Shown piece after piece: positions 15,598 to 23,590 of a stretch of DNA of 48,126 nt. The first letter of the stretch is position 1; every line of letters begins with the position of its first letter. The DNA lies in contig CAJCCX010000221.1 in NCBI GenBank assembly GCA_903961015.1, positions 1 through 48,126 of the forward strand, given 5' to 3'. Made by a program: the position numbers and the translations under genes. This DNA is from an uncultured bacterium. GTDB lineage: Bacteria > Planctomycetota > Phycisphaerae > Phycisphaerales > SM1A02. Below the pieces are notes generated by a model. The model did not search any database, was not told the DNA's origin, and was given only the letters and a program-made list of their open reading frames with translations.

Positions 15598-17859
15598 TCA
15601 GCCTCTGGCTTTGAACTTCTTGTTTGTTTCACGCTTTGATTGCGCGCGTTCCAAAGCTTTCTCGTACAACTTTCCAATTGCGTCGCGCGTCTTGGACTTC
15701 TTCACAACGACTGGCTGATCCTTTGTCATTTCAATGTATCGGCGCACGCGCTTACTCTCCCAAATTCCTACAAGCGTCGAAGTCATGATGTACAAAGTCA
15801 ATCCAGATGGAGCGGCATAAAGCATGACAGGGAACATAACAACTGTCATGATCCGCATCATCTTCTGTTGTTGTTCCTGTTCAGGAGTTTGCTGAGTCGA
15901 TGGCGGCGGCGCCATGTATTTCTGCTGAATATAGAAAACGCCACCCATCAGTAGTGGAACAAGATTGATACTTGCGAGAGAGAAAAAGTAAAGATTGATC
16001 GGAGTTGGCAGTGTGATGAATCGGTCCTGCGCGCTGAGATCGCCAAGAAAATTCCAGCCACCCAAAAGTTGGAAGACGCCGAAAAATGCTGGCTGTTGGC
16101 GAAGTTCGAATGCCAGATACAGAACGGCATACAGCGCCATCCAAATTGGCATCTGCAGGAATGTTGGCAGGAATCCACCAAGACACCCGACTGGATTCAC
16201 ACCCTTCTCTTTATATAGCCGCATCTGCTCTTGCTGCATCCGCTTTGGATCGTCACCATATCTCGCCTTGAGTGCATCGAGTTCTGGCTTCATCTCCGCC
16301 ATTCCTCGAGTCAAACGCTGCATTTGCACTTGCGACTTCTTGCTGATCGGATGCAAAATGAGACGCACGACAAGTACAAGCGCGATGATTGCCAGCGCCC
16401 AATCAAACACAACATAGTTATGTAGGAAATCCAAGAAGATGACCATCAAATTTGCCAGCCACGCAAATGTGCACCATGAACAACATCCACCCATCGAATA
16501 GACAATGAGCCCTGACATTTCAAGCGCGCTATAAGGAGGAACGGTGGAAAGGATCACATGATCCAGAGGTCCCGCAAACACCCCCATCGAAAAATCTGCC
16601 GTCTGTCCAGCCGCGACTATGCGCGCCGGCGAATGCAGCTCGATAAATAGCGTTGGCGCACCTGTTGTATCTGTGGGACTTGGATCGCCAAGCGATGCAC
16701 GAATGGACTCGATCGATGTTGCCAGCGACTTGCTTGGAATACCTGTAGCAGTTGGCACCATTGGTGCATGCACCGCAAGAGAAAAATATCGATTGGTCGT
16801 TCCAAACCAACTCAGGTGCTGATCTTGTTCCTTCTGCTCTGGACTCGGCCACACATCAAATTTTGCAGCGGTGACATTTTTCACAACCGCAGCGCGCTCG
16901 AGCATCGAATCATGCGTGATCACAGAAGTCTGCGCTGGATCACGTCGTTCGCTCATCAAATATCCAAACTGAAGACGACGAATATCCATCATCTCATTCG
17001 CGACTCGCGTCAAATCTCCAGGGCCGTATTGCACAATGCTGATCGTGTGCGTGGCGGAAGAAAGATTCTCGACGGTCTGCGAAAGCGTGATGTCGTATCC
17101 ATCGCCCTGTTTCGTTTGCAAAGCAAAAACACGCCGAACTTTCAACACTGGCGTTCCCGCATCATCGACAAGAAGTGTTTCGAAACTTCCGGGAGATTGC
17201 TGAGACCAGACAGCACCAAAGAGCGAAGTTGATTGACCATCGACCTGAATCGAATGCGCAGCCAACATTGGCACAGTGAAACTTGCGAGCGTTCCAACTG
17301 GCGCAAGAAAATATCTGTTGCTTACATCCGGCAAGGGTGGAATTGTGTTTGCGCCAGATGCGATTGCAGTTGCGTTGCGAATCGCGGCAGTGCGATCAGA
17401 TGCGTTCACCCAGAATTCGCTAAAAACTATTTTGCTAATTCCTGCGCCGGCTGTCGAGAAATCAATCGTGAAGCGATCGTTGGCTGGATCGAGCGAGCCA
17501 ACACTCGCCACAGTCGAAATTGCAGCGCCAGATGGACGAGCCTTCAACTTTGTTGTTGTCACTGCTGGAGAAACTGTGGCAGTTGGTGCATTCGGTGGGA
17601 TCACTGCAGCAGATGCAGAAATAGAGGTTGCAGTACCGGACGCAGTCGAAGCTGCTGCGCTCGTTGCAACCTCTGAGCTTGCAGGAGATGTGGGGCTGGC
17701 TGCAACTGGGGAATCACTCGCATTTTTCGATTTTGCGGCTCCCTTCCCTGTCATGACAATCGTCACGATGCTTGCAGCGAATGAGATGACCAACAGCGTC
17801 AGAAGTAATTTTCGAGTTCCCTTATTCATTTTTATTCGTTTCTCTTTCTTGATACTCAT
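15598..17859 (-). CDS. yidC: Membrane protein insertase YidC (Oxa1 family), long form
   Basis: A roughly 753-residue inner-membrane insertase. After a first TM segment (KLLLTLLVISFAASIV) comes an Ala/Ser/Thr-rich linker of about 90 residues, a large periplasmic beta-sandwich domain (to about 440), then the five-helix insertase core. The conserved core Arg near residue 499 is in VLVVRLILHPIS; NPVGCLGGFLPTFLQMPIW and FPVMLYAAPSGLTLYI mark later helices; a basic tail follows. ATG 17859 overlaps the upstream TGA (ATGA); ATG 17829 (MNKGTRK) is an alternative. A cysteine cluster, GGCCSWC, just before the second TM helix is unusual. It is longer than the E. coli form mainly through the linker and tail. 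Confidence 0.94.
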   Translation of the reverse strand: MSIKKEKRIKMNKGTRKLLLTLLVISFAASIVTIVMTGKGAAKSKNASDSPVAASPTSPASSEVATSAAASTASGTATSISASAAVIPPNAPTATVSPAVTTTKLKARPSGAAISTVASVGSLDPANDRFTIDFSTAGAGISKIVFSEFWVNASDRTAAIRNATAIASGANTIPPLPDVSNRYFLAPVGTLASFTVPMLAAHSIQVDGQSTSLFGAVWSQQSPGSFETLLVDDAGTPVLKVRRVFALQTKQGDGYDITLSQTVENLSSATHTISIVQYGPGDLTRVANEMMDIRRLQFGYLMSERRDPAQTSVITHDSMLERAAVVKNVTAAKFDVWPSPEQKEQDQHLSWFGTTNRYFSLAVHAPMVPTATGIPSKSLATSIESIRASLGDPSPTDTTGAPTLFIELHSPARIVAAGQTADFSMGVFAGPLDHVILSTVPPYSALEMSGLIVYSMGGCCSWCTFAWLANLMVIFLDFLHNYVVFDWALAIIALVLVVRLILHPISKKSQVQMQRLTRGMAEMKPELDALKARYGDDPKRMQQEQMRLYKEKGVNPVGCLGGFLPTFLQMPIWMALYAVLYLAFELRQQPAFFGVFQLLGGWNFLGDLSAQDRFITLPTPINLYFFSLASINLVPLLMGGVFYIQQKYMAPPPSTQQTPEQEQQQKMMRIMTVVMFPVMLYAAPSGLTLYIMTSTLVGIWESKRVRRYIEMTKDQPVVVKKSKTRDAIGKLYEKALERAQSKRETNKKFKARG

Positions 17860-18668
17860 CGGCCTTGGAGAAGTCGTTCGCCCAGCCAATCGTTCAAATC
17901 GTCGATTGCCTTGATCTTTTCGACCGTTCGTTCGATGTCATATTCCAAGCGAATGAACTGCACAGATTGTGGTTCGAAATTTTCGCCTGTTTCCAAGATT
18001 GCATACGAAGCACGCGGATCGAGGTCGCGAGGCTGACCAACCGAACCAGGATTCACGATGACAGAATCTTGCGCTGAAAATTTATAAATGCCATCAGTCA
18101 TCTCAGCTGCGGGAAGAAAGTCTGGATCGTCCGTGAAGACACCTGGTACGTGTGTGTGCCCAACAAGACAAACGCGCGAGGGTTTGATGCGTGCAAAAAT
18201 ATCCTTAATCTTCTTCGTGCTATTCAGTGGATCTTCGGGAAAGATGTATTCATTGATTGGTCGGCGCGGCGAACCATGCACACAAAGAAACGGACCAAAA
18301 ACTACACGGACGCGAAGCTGGCCAAGAAAATTCCATCGTCGCACAGCTTCCGCAACGTCATAATCAGCCCCTGCCTCGCCATCTTCCGCCTTCGGTGGCT
18401 CTAATTGTCGACGCGTCCAATATGCCGCCGCTTCAGCAGACGCATTGAAATTCGTTGGCTCATACAAAACGCCAAAATCGTGATTGCCCATCAAACTCCA
18501 CTCACATCGCTTCGCGACCAGATCGACGCATTCCTTCGGATCCGGGCCATACCCAACGATGTCGCCAAGGGAAAGAATCCGATCAACGCCTCGACTGTCG
18601 ATATCCGCCAGCACTGTTTCGAGCGCAGAGAGATTCGAGTGGATATCGCTGATGAGTGCAGTTCGCAT
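17856..18668 (-). CDS. Calcineurin-like metallophosphoesterase
   Basis: A 270-residue cytoplasmic metal-dependent phosphoesterase. All family motifs are present in order: DIHSN (8-12), GDIVGYGPDP, GNHD and GHTHVPG, with a final NPGSVGQPRD segment typical of the YfcE/PrpE-like group. Metal-binding Asp, His and Asn residues are intact. These enzymes cleave phosphodiesters or phosphoproteins, and the substrate is unknown. A GCGGGAAAACCT stretch before ATG 18668 may serve as a ribosome site. It heads a three-gene unit with yidC (ATGA overlap) and mnmE, and is divergent from lpdA, 77 bp apart. Confidence 0.92.
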   Translation of the reverse strand: MRTALISDIHSNLSALETVLADIDSRGVDRILSLGDIVGYGPDPKECVDLVAKRCEWSLMGNHDFGVLYEPTNFNASAEAAAYWTRRQLEPPKAEDGEAGADYDVAEAVRRWNFLGQLRVRVVFGPFLCVHGSPRRPINEYIFPEDPLNSTKKIKDIFARIKPSRVCLVGHTHVPGVFTDDPDFLPAAEMTDGIYKFSAQDSVIVNPGSVGQPRDLDPRASYAILETGENFEPQSVQFIRLEYDIERTVEKIKAIDDLNDWLGERLLQGR

Positions 18669-18745
18669 AGGTTTTCCCGCATGTTATTGAGGGGGAAGAG
18701 ATACTAGCAAACCTCTCACGATAGATCGCTAGAATCACCCCCCCT

Positions 18746-20242
18746 ATGGCAGATATAAAACATTATGACCTCATCGTGATTGGAAGCGGACCTGGCGGTT
18801 ATGTTGGCGCTATTCGCGCAGCGCAAATGGGCATGAAAGTTTGTTGCATTGAACGCGACAAGCTTGGTGGCGTTTGTTTGAACTGGGGTTGCATTCCAAC
18901 GAAGGCGCTGTTGCATAATGCGGAGCTTTATATGGAAGCGATTCGCCACGGTGAAACTTGGGGAATTGAAATCAAACCCGAGCATGTCAAAGTCAATTGG
19001 GAAAAAGTTGTCGGTCGAAGTCGTGGCATTACTGGTCAATTGAATGCGGGTATTGCATTCCTCTTTAAGAAAAACAAGATCGATCATGTTGTCGGACATG
19101 CAAAGATCACTGCAGGCAAGACGGCTGCGGGACCTTGCAAAGTTGAAGTGCGCAAAGCCAACGGAACGTATTACAAAGGTGCAAGCGAAGGTGATGCGCA
19201 AATCATCACGGCAGATCGTGTCATGCTTGCAACCGGCGCCGCACCGAAACAACTTCCATTCGCGCCATGTGACGGCAAGACGATCATTTCAAGTTATGAA
19301 GCAATGAATCTTCCAACACGGCCAGCTTCGATGTTGATCATTGGATCCGGCGCAATCGGAATGGAGTTCGCATATTTCTATAACGCATTTGGAACGAAGG
19401 TCACTGTCGTCGAGATGCAGGATCGCATATTGCCGATTGAAGATGACGACATTTCCGCAGCCGCGATGAAAACATTTGCCGCGCAGGGAATCACATTTCG
19501 AATTGGATCGAGCGTCAAGGCGATTGACAAGAATGCAACGGGTGCGAAAGTCACTTTGTATGAAATGAAAGACGAAAAAAAGACGGACACTTTGGAAGTC
19601 GAAGTCGTTCTTGTTGCTGTTGGTGTTGGCGCACGATATGACGGTTTGTTCGATCCTTCGCTTGGCGTTCGCATTTGTGATTCAGGTCCTGCGAAAGGCC
19701 ATATCTGGACGGATTATCAAGACAAGCCTGAACCTTCATATCAAACGAGCGTTCCAGGCGTCTATGCAATTGGTGATGTCATCGGACCACCTTGGCTCGC
19801 GCATGTTGCCAGCGAAGAAGCAGTTGCATGTGTCGAACGCATGAAGGGACATCACACTCTTGGCGTGGATTATTCTTCGATCCCAGGATGCACATATTGC
19901 AATCCACAAGTTGCATCCATCGGTATGACCGAACGCGAAGCAAAGGCAAAGGGATTGAAATATAAAGTTGGCAAGTATCCGCTGAAGGCACATGGGAAAG
20001 CAATCGCCGTTGGCGCAACCGATGGACTTGTCAAGATCATCACCAGCGAACCATACGGAGAAATTCTCGGAGCCCATATCTTCGGCGAAGACGCAAGCGA
20101 GTTGATTGGTGAAATGGGCTTGGCGAAACGACTCGAAGCAACTGCAGAGGACATCATTTCGACTGTGCATGCGCATCCGACAATGCATGAGGCCATTCAC
20201 GAAGCGGCGCTTGCGACCGAAGGTCGCGTGATTCACGGTTGA
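18746..20242 (+). CDS. lpdA: Dihydrolipoyl dehydrogenase (E3)
   Basis: A 498-residue flavoenzyme that reoxidises dihydrolipoamide in pyruvate and 2-oxoglutarate dehydrogenase complexes and in glycine cleavage. The FAD fold GSGPGGYVGAIRAAQ is at 13-27. The redox disulfide is Cys44-Cys49 in GGVCLNWGCIPTK. The NAD fold is IIGSGAIGMEFAYF, and YAIGDVIGPP marks the second FAD contact. The catalytic His-Glu pair is in HAHPTMHEAIHEA near the C-terminus. E1 and E2 genes are not adjacent, so this copy probably serves several complexes. No SD is seen before ATG 18746 (a run of C lies there). A strong hairpin follows the gene. Confidence 0.96.
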   Translation: MADIKHYDLIVIGSGPGGYVGAIRAAQMGMKVCCIERDKLGGVCLNWGCIPTKALLHNAELYMEAIRHGETWGIEIKPEHVKVNWEKVVGRSRGITGQLNAGIAFLFKKNKIDHVVGHAKITAGKTAAGPCKVEVRKANGTYYKGASEGDAQIITADRVMLATGAAPKQLPFAPCDGKTIISSYEAMNLPTRPASMLIIGSGAIGMEFAYFYNAFGTKVTVVEMQDRILPIEDDDISAAAMKTFAAQGITFRIGSSVKAIDKNATGAKVTLYEMKDEKKTDTLEVEVVLVAVGVGARYDGLFDPSLGVRICDSGPAKGHIWTDYQDKPEPSYQTSVPGVYAIGDVIGPPWLAHVASEEAVACVERMKGHHTLGVDYSSIPGCTYCNPQVASIGMTEREAKAKGLKYKVGKYPLKAHGKAIAVGATDGLVKIITSEPYGEILGAHIFGEDASELIGEMGLAKRLEATAEDIISTVHAHPTMHEAIHEAALATEGRVIHG

Positions 20243-20302
20243 TACTCTGAAACCTGTCCAAGAAAAGTGGACTCGCGAAACTTGGCGTGCAGAAATGAAA
20301 GC

Positions 20303-20340
20303 AGCACTCCCCGTATGAAATCGTTCATACGGGGAGTGCT
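20303..20340. terminator. Perfect 17-bp inverted repeat after lpdA (hairpin)
   Basis: AGCACTCCCCGTATGAA, loop ATCG, then its exact complement; 17 paired bases with a 4-nt loop, 60 bp past the lpdA stop. No T-run follows on either strand, so it is not a classic intrinsic terminator, but its stability suggests transcription stop or mRNA 3'-end protection for lpdA and for the leftward small gene ending at 20403. Confidence 0.6.
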
Positions 20341-20345
20341 TGATA

Positions 20346-20376
20346 CTGTGACGGCATTGGCGGTGACACGTCACAG
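20346..20376. repeat. Inverted repeat CTGTGACG...CGTCACAG
   Basis: An exact 8-bp inverted repeat with a 15-nt spacer, immediately after the 17-bp hairpin. The spacer itself contains GTGAC, which can also pair with GTCAC. It may form a second stem in the same 3' region; function unknown. Confidence 0.4.
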
Positions 20377-20402
20377 CAATGATGAATCAGTGTGAAGAAC
20401 CT

Positions 20403-20708
20403 CTATCGATCTTTCTTCTCTGTGGGCTTCACGTAGTTTTTCGCACACCAAACTGTGTACATACGTCGAACAACTCGTTCTTGGACGGTGTGCATCCACG
20501 CACGTCCAAAGTTGTCGTCCATAAATGTGGCAAATGCTTGCGGATACGCCTGCGCACGAAGAGACCAGCCAGGCGGTATGCAAAATGCGCTGTTCGTCTG
20601 CAAGCAGAGTGCTCCAACCGCGATCAAAGAAAAAGTAAGAAACGAAAATGAAAGCCGTTTCATTGATCTGCGAATGAAAGACCGTGCAAATTTATCGGGA
20701 AATTTCAT
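20403..20708 (-). CDS. Small exported or membrane-anchored protein
   Basis: A 101-residue protein. The start ATG 20708 is set by AAGGA at 20716..20720 (complement), 7 nt upstream, one of the better ribosome sites in the window; a longer frame to 20771 overlaps the regulator gene. The N-terminus is basic (about 20 residues with several Lys/Arg), then a hydrophobic run FSFLTFSLIAVGALC that could be a signal or anchor, then a 60-residue mature part containing two Cys and ending in a charged VKPTEKKDR. No family is recognised. It lies 20 bp after the HTH-TPR regulator stop, so the two are probably one operon. Confidence 0.6.
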   Translation of the reverse strand: MKFPDKFARSFIRRSMKRLSFSFLTFSLIAVGALCLQTNSAFCIPPGWSLRAQAYPQAFATFMDDNFGRAWMHTVQERVVRRMYTVWCAKNYVKPTEKKDR

Positions 20709-20728
20709 GTGGTTTTCCTTTCTGCCTT

Positions 20729-21982
20729 TCAGGCTGTGTGCAAAGAGCGAGCGCTCTCGAGGATTCGCCATCCTGTTTCGCGAAATGATGGGAATCGCCC
20801 CATCGTGCCAGTCACGGTTCGAACGTCGTCATCGTCCAGCAACCATTCGGTTGCATAGCCCAGTGATTCGTTCATCCTTTGTCGACGCAAGTGCTCGAAT
20901 GTAAACGCACGTTCTCGCATCGACCAGTTTTCCATTCGCTCAGCGATTTCTGCGGTCTTGTTGGAAAACACAGCCATATGTCGATGCAGTTCTGGTCCGC
21001 TTAAACCGCGCAGCACGACATTACATCCGAAGATCGCCCACCAACCATAACTCTCCAACCAATCTCCTGGTGGATAATTCACAACATCGACAACTTGATC
21101 CAATCCTGCTGAGAGTGCTTCGGCGGCACGCAGTGGATCCATCACTCCAAGCGCCGCATCGCATTCGAAAATCGCACCCGTGCAAGTATTTGCGATCCCC
21201 GCATACGACGCATCATCAAACTCTTGTGCGAGAGTTGTGTAAGCCGTCAGCGCAATCTGTAAATCTTCACGAGCGCGCTGCGCATGTGAATTTCCACTGA
21301 GTGGATCGGTTTCGATCAATCGGCGCTCAGATTGTCCACGAACATAATGCCCAAACGCTTGGACAACTCTCTCGGTGCGGGTTTCCGCTGGGCGAGATTG
21401 AAATCGTTCCACAAGGGAGTTTGCGACAGAGCAAGCCTCGACAAGATGCCAAAGCGCATAGTGCGCGTTGGCAAGATTGACTTCAAGCATCATCCGGACA
21501 TGTGAGGGAACTCCAGGTTCTGCGAGACCGCGTTGCAAAGCTGCGAGAGCTTTCGTGTACCGCCCAAGTCCGTCATACGCTCCTGCGAGACGATTTGCCG
21601 CTGTCGCGCGTTCACTTCCAGTATGCGCGGCAAGAAATAAAGCGCGAGACAATTCTGTCATACGACGATATTCGCCGGCGCGATGTGCTTCGATGGCTTC
21701 TCGATCGAGAATCGCGAATCCACGTTCAGCCATCGTTTCGATTTCTCCATAGGCCTCTGCTTCGTCGCGCCAAATGCCTTCCGCAACATCACCGACATCC
21801 CAATCAAGCGCCTCTGCGAGTCCCACAACTAAATCAAGCTTTGGATTTCCGCTTTCTGGAACCACTTTCGAAGGCTCGCGCCCAAGCGCTTGAGCCGTTT
21901 GGATTTTCGTCCACCTGCGATAAATACGGGCAAGGTCGACAAACTGACTCAGACGATCCCGCCGAACTTCATCTCGAGACAT
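20729..21982 (-). CDS. HTH-type regulator with C-terminal TPR-like helices
   Basis: A 417-residue cytoplasmic protein. Residues 15-70 (ARIYRRWTKIQTAQALGRE, then SGNPKLDLVVGLAEALDW) fit an XRE-like DNA-binding helix-turn-helix with an inserted loop. From residue 85 on, the chain is a series of helix pairs (AANRLAGAYDGLGRYTKAL, LANAHYALWHLVEAC) like tetratricopeptide repeats. HTH plus TPR is the architecture of peptide-sensing regulators in Gram-positives and of other regulators that bind a partner protein; which applies here is unknown. A perfect 14-bp palindrome lies 44 bp upstream. A small exported protein gene follows. Confidence 0.75.
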   Translation of the reverse strand: MSRDEVRRDRLSQFVDLARIYRRWTKIQTAQALGREPSKVVPESGNPKLDLVVGLAEALDWDVGDVAEGIWRDEAEAYGEIETMAERGFAILDREAIEAHRAGEYRRMTELSRALFLAAHTGSERATAANRLAGAYDGLGRYTKALAALQRGLAEPGVPSHVRMMLEVNLANAHYALWHLVEACSVANSLVERFQSRPAETRTERVVQAFGHYVRGQSERRLIETDPLSGNSHAQRAREDLQIALTAYTTLAQEFDDASYAGIANTCTGAIFECDAALGVMDPLRAAEALSAGLDQVVDVVNYPPGDWLESYGWWAIFGCNVVLRGLSGPELHRHMAVFSNKTAEIAERMENWSMRERAFTFEHLRRQRMNESLGYATEWLLDDDDVRTVTGTMGRFPSFRETGWRILESARSLHTA

Positions 21983-22000
21983 AGATACCCCACTTTCTCA

Positions 22001-22015
22001 CGGACTTCGTGTCCG
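22001..22015. repeat. Hairpin CGGAC-TTCGT-GTCCG
   Basis: A perfect 5-bp stem with a 5-nt loop, 19 bp upstream of the HTH-TPR start on its strand. It could be an operator or a 5' leader hairpin for that gene. Confidence 0.3.
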
Positions 22016-22025
22016 AAACCGCCGC

Positions 22026-22039
22026 CTATGCATGCATAG
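22026..22039. promoter_or_regulatory. Perfect palindrome CTATGCATGCATAG
   Basis: A 14-bp exact palindrome in the 150-bp gap between the HTH-TPR regulator and gmk. Its dyad symmetry and place suit an operator for a dimeric regulator, possibly the HTH protein itself. The role is inferred from position only. Confidence 0.4.
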
Positions 22040-22132
22040 AAGGAGTGATCGACGGATTTTCTTACATCTGATTTCTGATTTTTCTTCGCCGCACAGCGAA
22101 AGCGCTATCAACAAACTCTTTACACTTCGAAT

Positions 22133-22750
22133 ATGTCGAACGAACGAACTTCTGGATTCTCATTGAATGGATTACTTTTGGTTCTCAGCGGACCATCAGG
22201 CGTTGGAAAAACATCCATCGTCCACGAACTTCTTCAGCGGTTTGATGGCGTCTTTAGTGTTTCAGCGACAACGCGTCAAGCTGGTCCTGGCGAAGTGGAT
22301 GGTCGCGACTATCAATTCATCACCGAATCTCAATTTCAGAACATGATTAATGAAGACCGATTTCTTGAACATGCGCAAGTCTTCAGCCGCTCTTGGTATG
22401 GATCGCCGCGCGAACCAATCGAGGCTGCGCTGAAGAATGGTCGCCTGGCCATATTGGATATCGATGTGCAAGGTGCAGAAATTGTTCGTACGAAATATCC
22501 GCAGATGTATGGCATCTTTGTGCTTGCACCTTCGGAAGAAGAGTTACTTCATCGACTTCGACTGCGCGGGCGAGAAGACGAAGCGGCGATTCAGCGACGA
22601 TTTGCTGCAAGCACAAAAGAAATCGCACGCGCGCGTGTCGGAAATACATACGATGACTTTGTTGTCAACGATGACCTTGCCCGTGCGACTGACACGATCT
22701 GCGCACTCGTCGCAAAACAAATGGGCGTTGCGGTTCCAAATTCGATTTGA
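22133..22750 (+). CDS. gmk: Guanylate kinase
   Basis: A 205-residue cytoplasmic enzyme that phosphorylates GMP to GDP, needed for GTP, dGTP and signalling nucleotide supply. The P-loop GPSGVGKTS lies at 20-28, followed by FSVSATTRQAGPGEVDGRDY, the GMP-binding stretch, then LDIDVQGAEIVR (Mg/GMP contact) and RLRLRGRE (lid). The length matches the family. No SD precedes ATG 22133; TACACT lies about 10 bp upstream, so a leaderless or short-leader transcript is possible. It converges with tmk, and a weak intrinsic terminator lies between them. Confidence 0.95.
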   Translation: MSNERTSGFSLNGLLLVLSGPSGVGKTSIVHELLQRFDGVFSVSATTRQAGPGEVDGRDYQFITESQFQNMINEDRFLEHAQVFSRSWYGSPREPIEAALKNGRLAILDIDVQGAEIVRTKYPQMYGIFVLAPSEEELLHRLRLRGREDEAAIQRRFAASTKEIARARVGNTYDDFVVNDDLARATDTICALVAKQMGVAVPNSI

Positions 22751-22751
22751 T

Positions 22752-22771
22752 TCGATTTCAGAATCGATTTT
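22752..22771 (+). terminator. Weak intrinsic terminator after gmk
   Basis: TCGATT, loop TCAG, AATCGA, then TTTT, directly past the gmk stop. The stem is only 6 bp and AT-rich, so termination may be partial. Confidence 0.4.
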
Positions 22772-22825
22772 GCTCATTCATGACTTCACAGCGAAAACGC
22801 TTGAAATCTAAGGTCAATTTGCAGA

Positions 22826-23590
22826 TCAGTCCCGATGCAATCGATGCGTGATCCCCGCAGTCAACGCAGCAAAAACTGCTTCCGGTTGCGCTGTTGAATC
22901 AACCACGAGATATTTGTCAGGTTGAGAACGCGCCTGCTCTAAATATCCCTCGCGAACACGATGGTGGTACTCCGCGTCTTTCTGCTCCATTCGATCAAGT
23001 GCGCGAACCATTCGAGATTTTGCGGTCTTCCAATCAACGTCGAAAACCACAACAAGATCAGGCCATCGTCCACCGATTGCGATATCACCAACAGAAAGAA
23101 TGTCTTGTCGCGCCAAGCCGCCAGCACTTCCTTGATATGCAAGCGTCGACGAGATGAATCGATCCGCCAAGACGAATGCGCCACGAGCAAGGGCAGGAAG
23201 AATTCGTTCTTCCATCAATTGTGCGCGGCTTGCCATATAAAGGAGCATCTCGCAGCGAGTCACCATTTCGGAATTTGCAGGATCAAGCAGCACAGAGCGA
23301 ATCTTTTCGCCGATAGGCGTACCGCCTGGTTCTCGCACTTCAACGATTTCGACTCCTGCAGCTTGTGCAACTTTCGCAACGGCGTGAAACTGCGTGCTCT
23401 TTCCGCTGCCATCTGGACCGTCAAAGACGATGAATCGCCCAGGAAGAAGTGATGTCCATGCCGAAGAGTCCTGCATAGTCGCGGATTCTAGTCTCGCGCG
23501 AATTCGTCGAGTGTTCTCATCAACTTCAATCTGCACTTGAGTTTCTACCTTGTGATTACCCGTTGATTCAGTCGCCATCGAAGGAATCAT
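22826..23590 (-). CDS. tmk: Thymidylate kinase with N-terminal extension
   Basis: A 254-residue enzyme that converts dTMP to dTDP. The core begins at GRFIVFDGPDGSGKST (P-loop 58-66), with the dTMP site EPGGTPIGEKIR, DRFISSTLAYQG and LVVVFDVD following in order. ATG 23590 overlaps the upstream TGA (ATGA), which supports translational coupling but adds about 50 polar residues not needed for the fold. ATG 23476 (MQDSSAW) would give a near-standard length. The last residues (TAGITHRLHRD) are ordinary for the family. It is the second gene of a unit with the PLP-homeostasis protein, and converges with gmk. Confidence 0.94.
   Translation of the reverse strand: MIPSMATESTGNHKVETQVQIEVDENTRRIRARLESATMQDSSAWTSLLPGRFIVFDGPDGSGKSTQFHAVAKVAQAAGVEIVEVREPGGTPIGEKIRSVLLDPANSEMVTRCEMLLYMASRAQLMEERILPALARGAFVLADRFISSTLAYQGSAGGLARQDILSVGDIAIGGRWPDLVVVFDVDWKTAKSRMVRALDRMEQKDAEYHHRVREGYLEQARSQPDKYLVVDSTAQPEAVFAALTAGITHRLHRD

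Noticed and set aside
15022-15639. Plus-strand frame of 205 residues antisense to mnmE
   Set aside because: Low-complexity Ala/Ser/Thr product with no motifs; mnmE on the other strand is unambiguous.
17276-17914. Plus-strand frame of 212 residues antisense to yidC
   Set aside because: It mirrors the Ala/Ser-rich linker codons of yidC; the minus-strand gene has clear family motifs.
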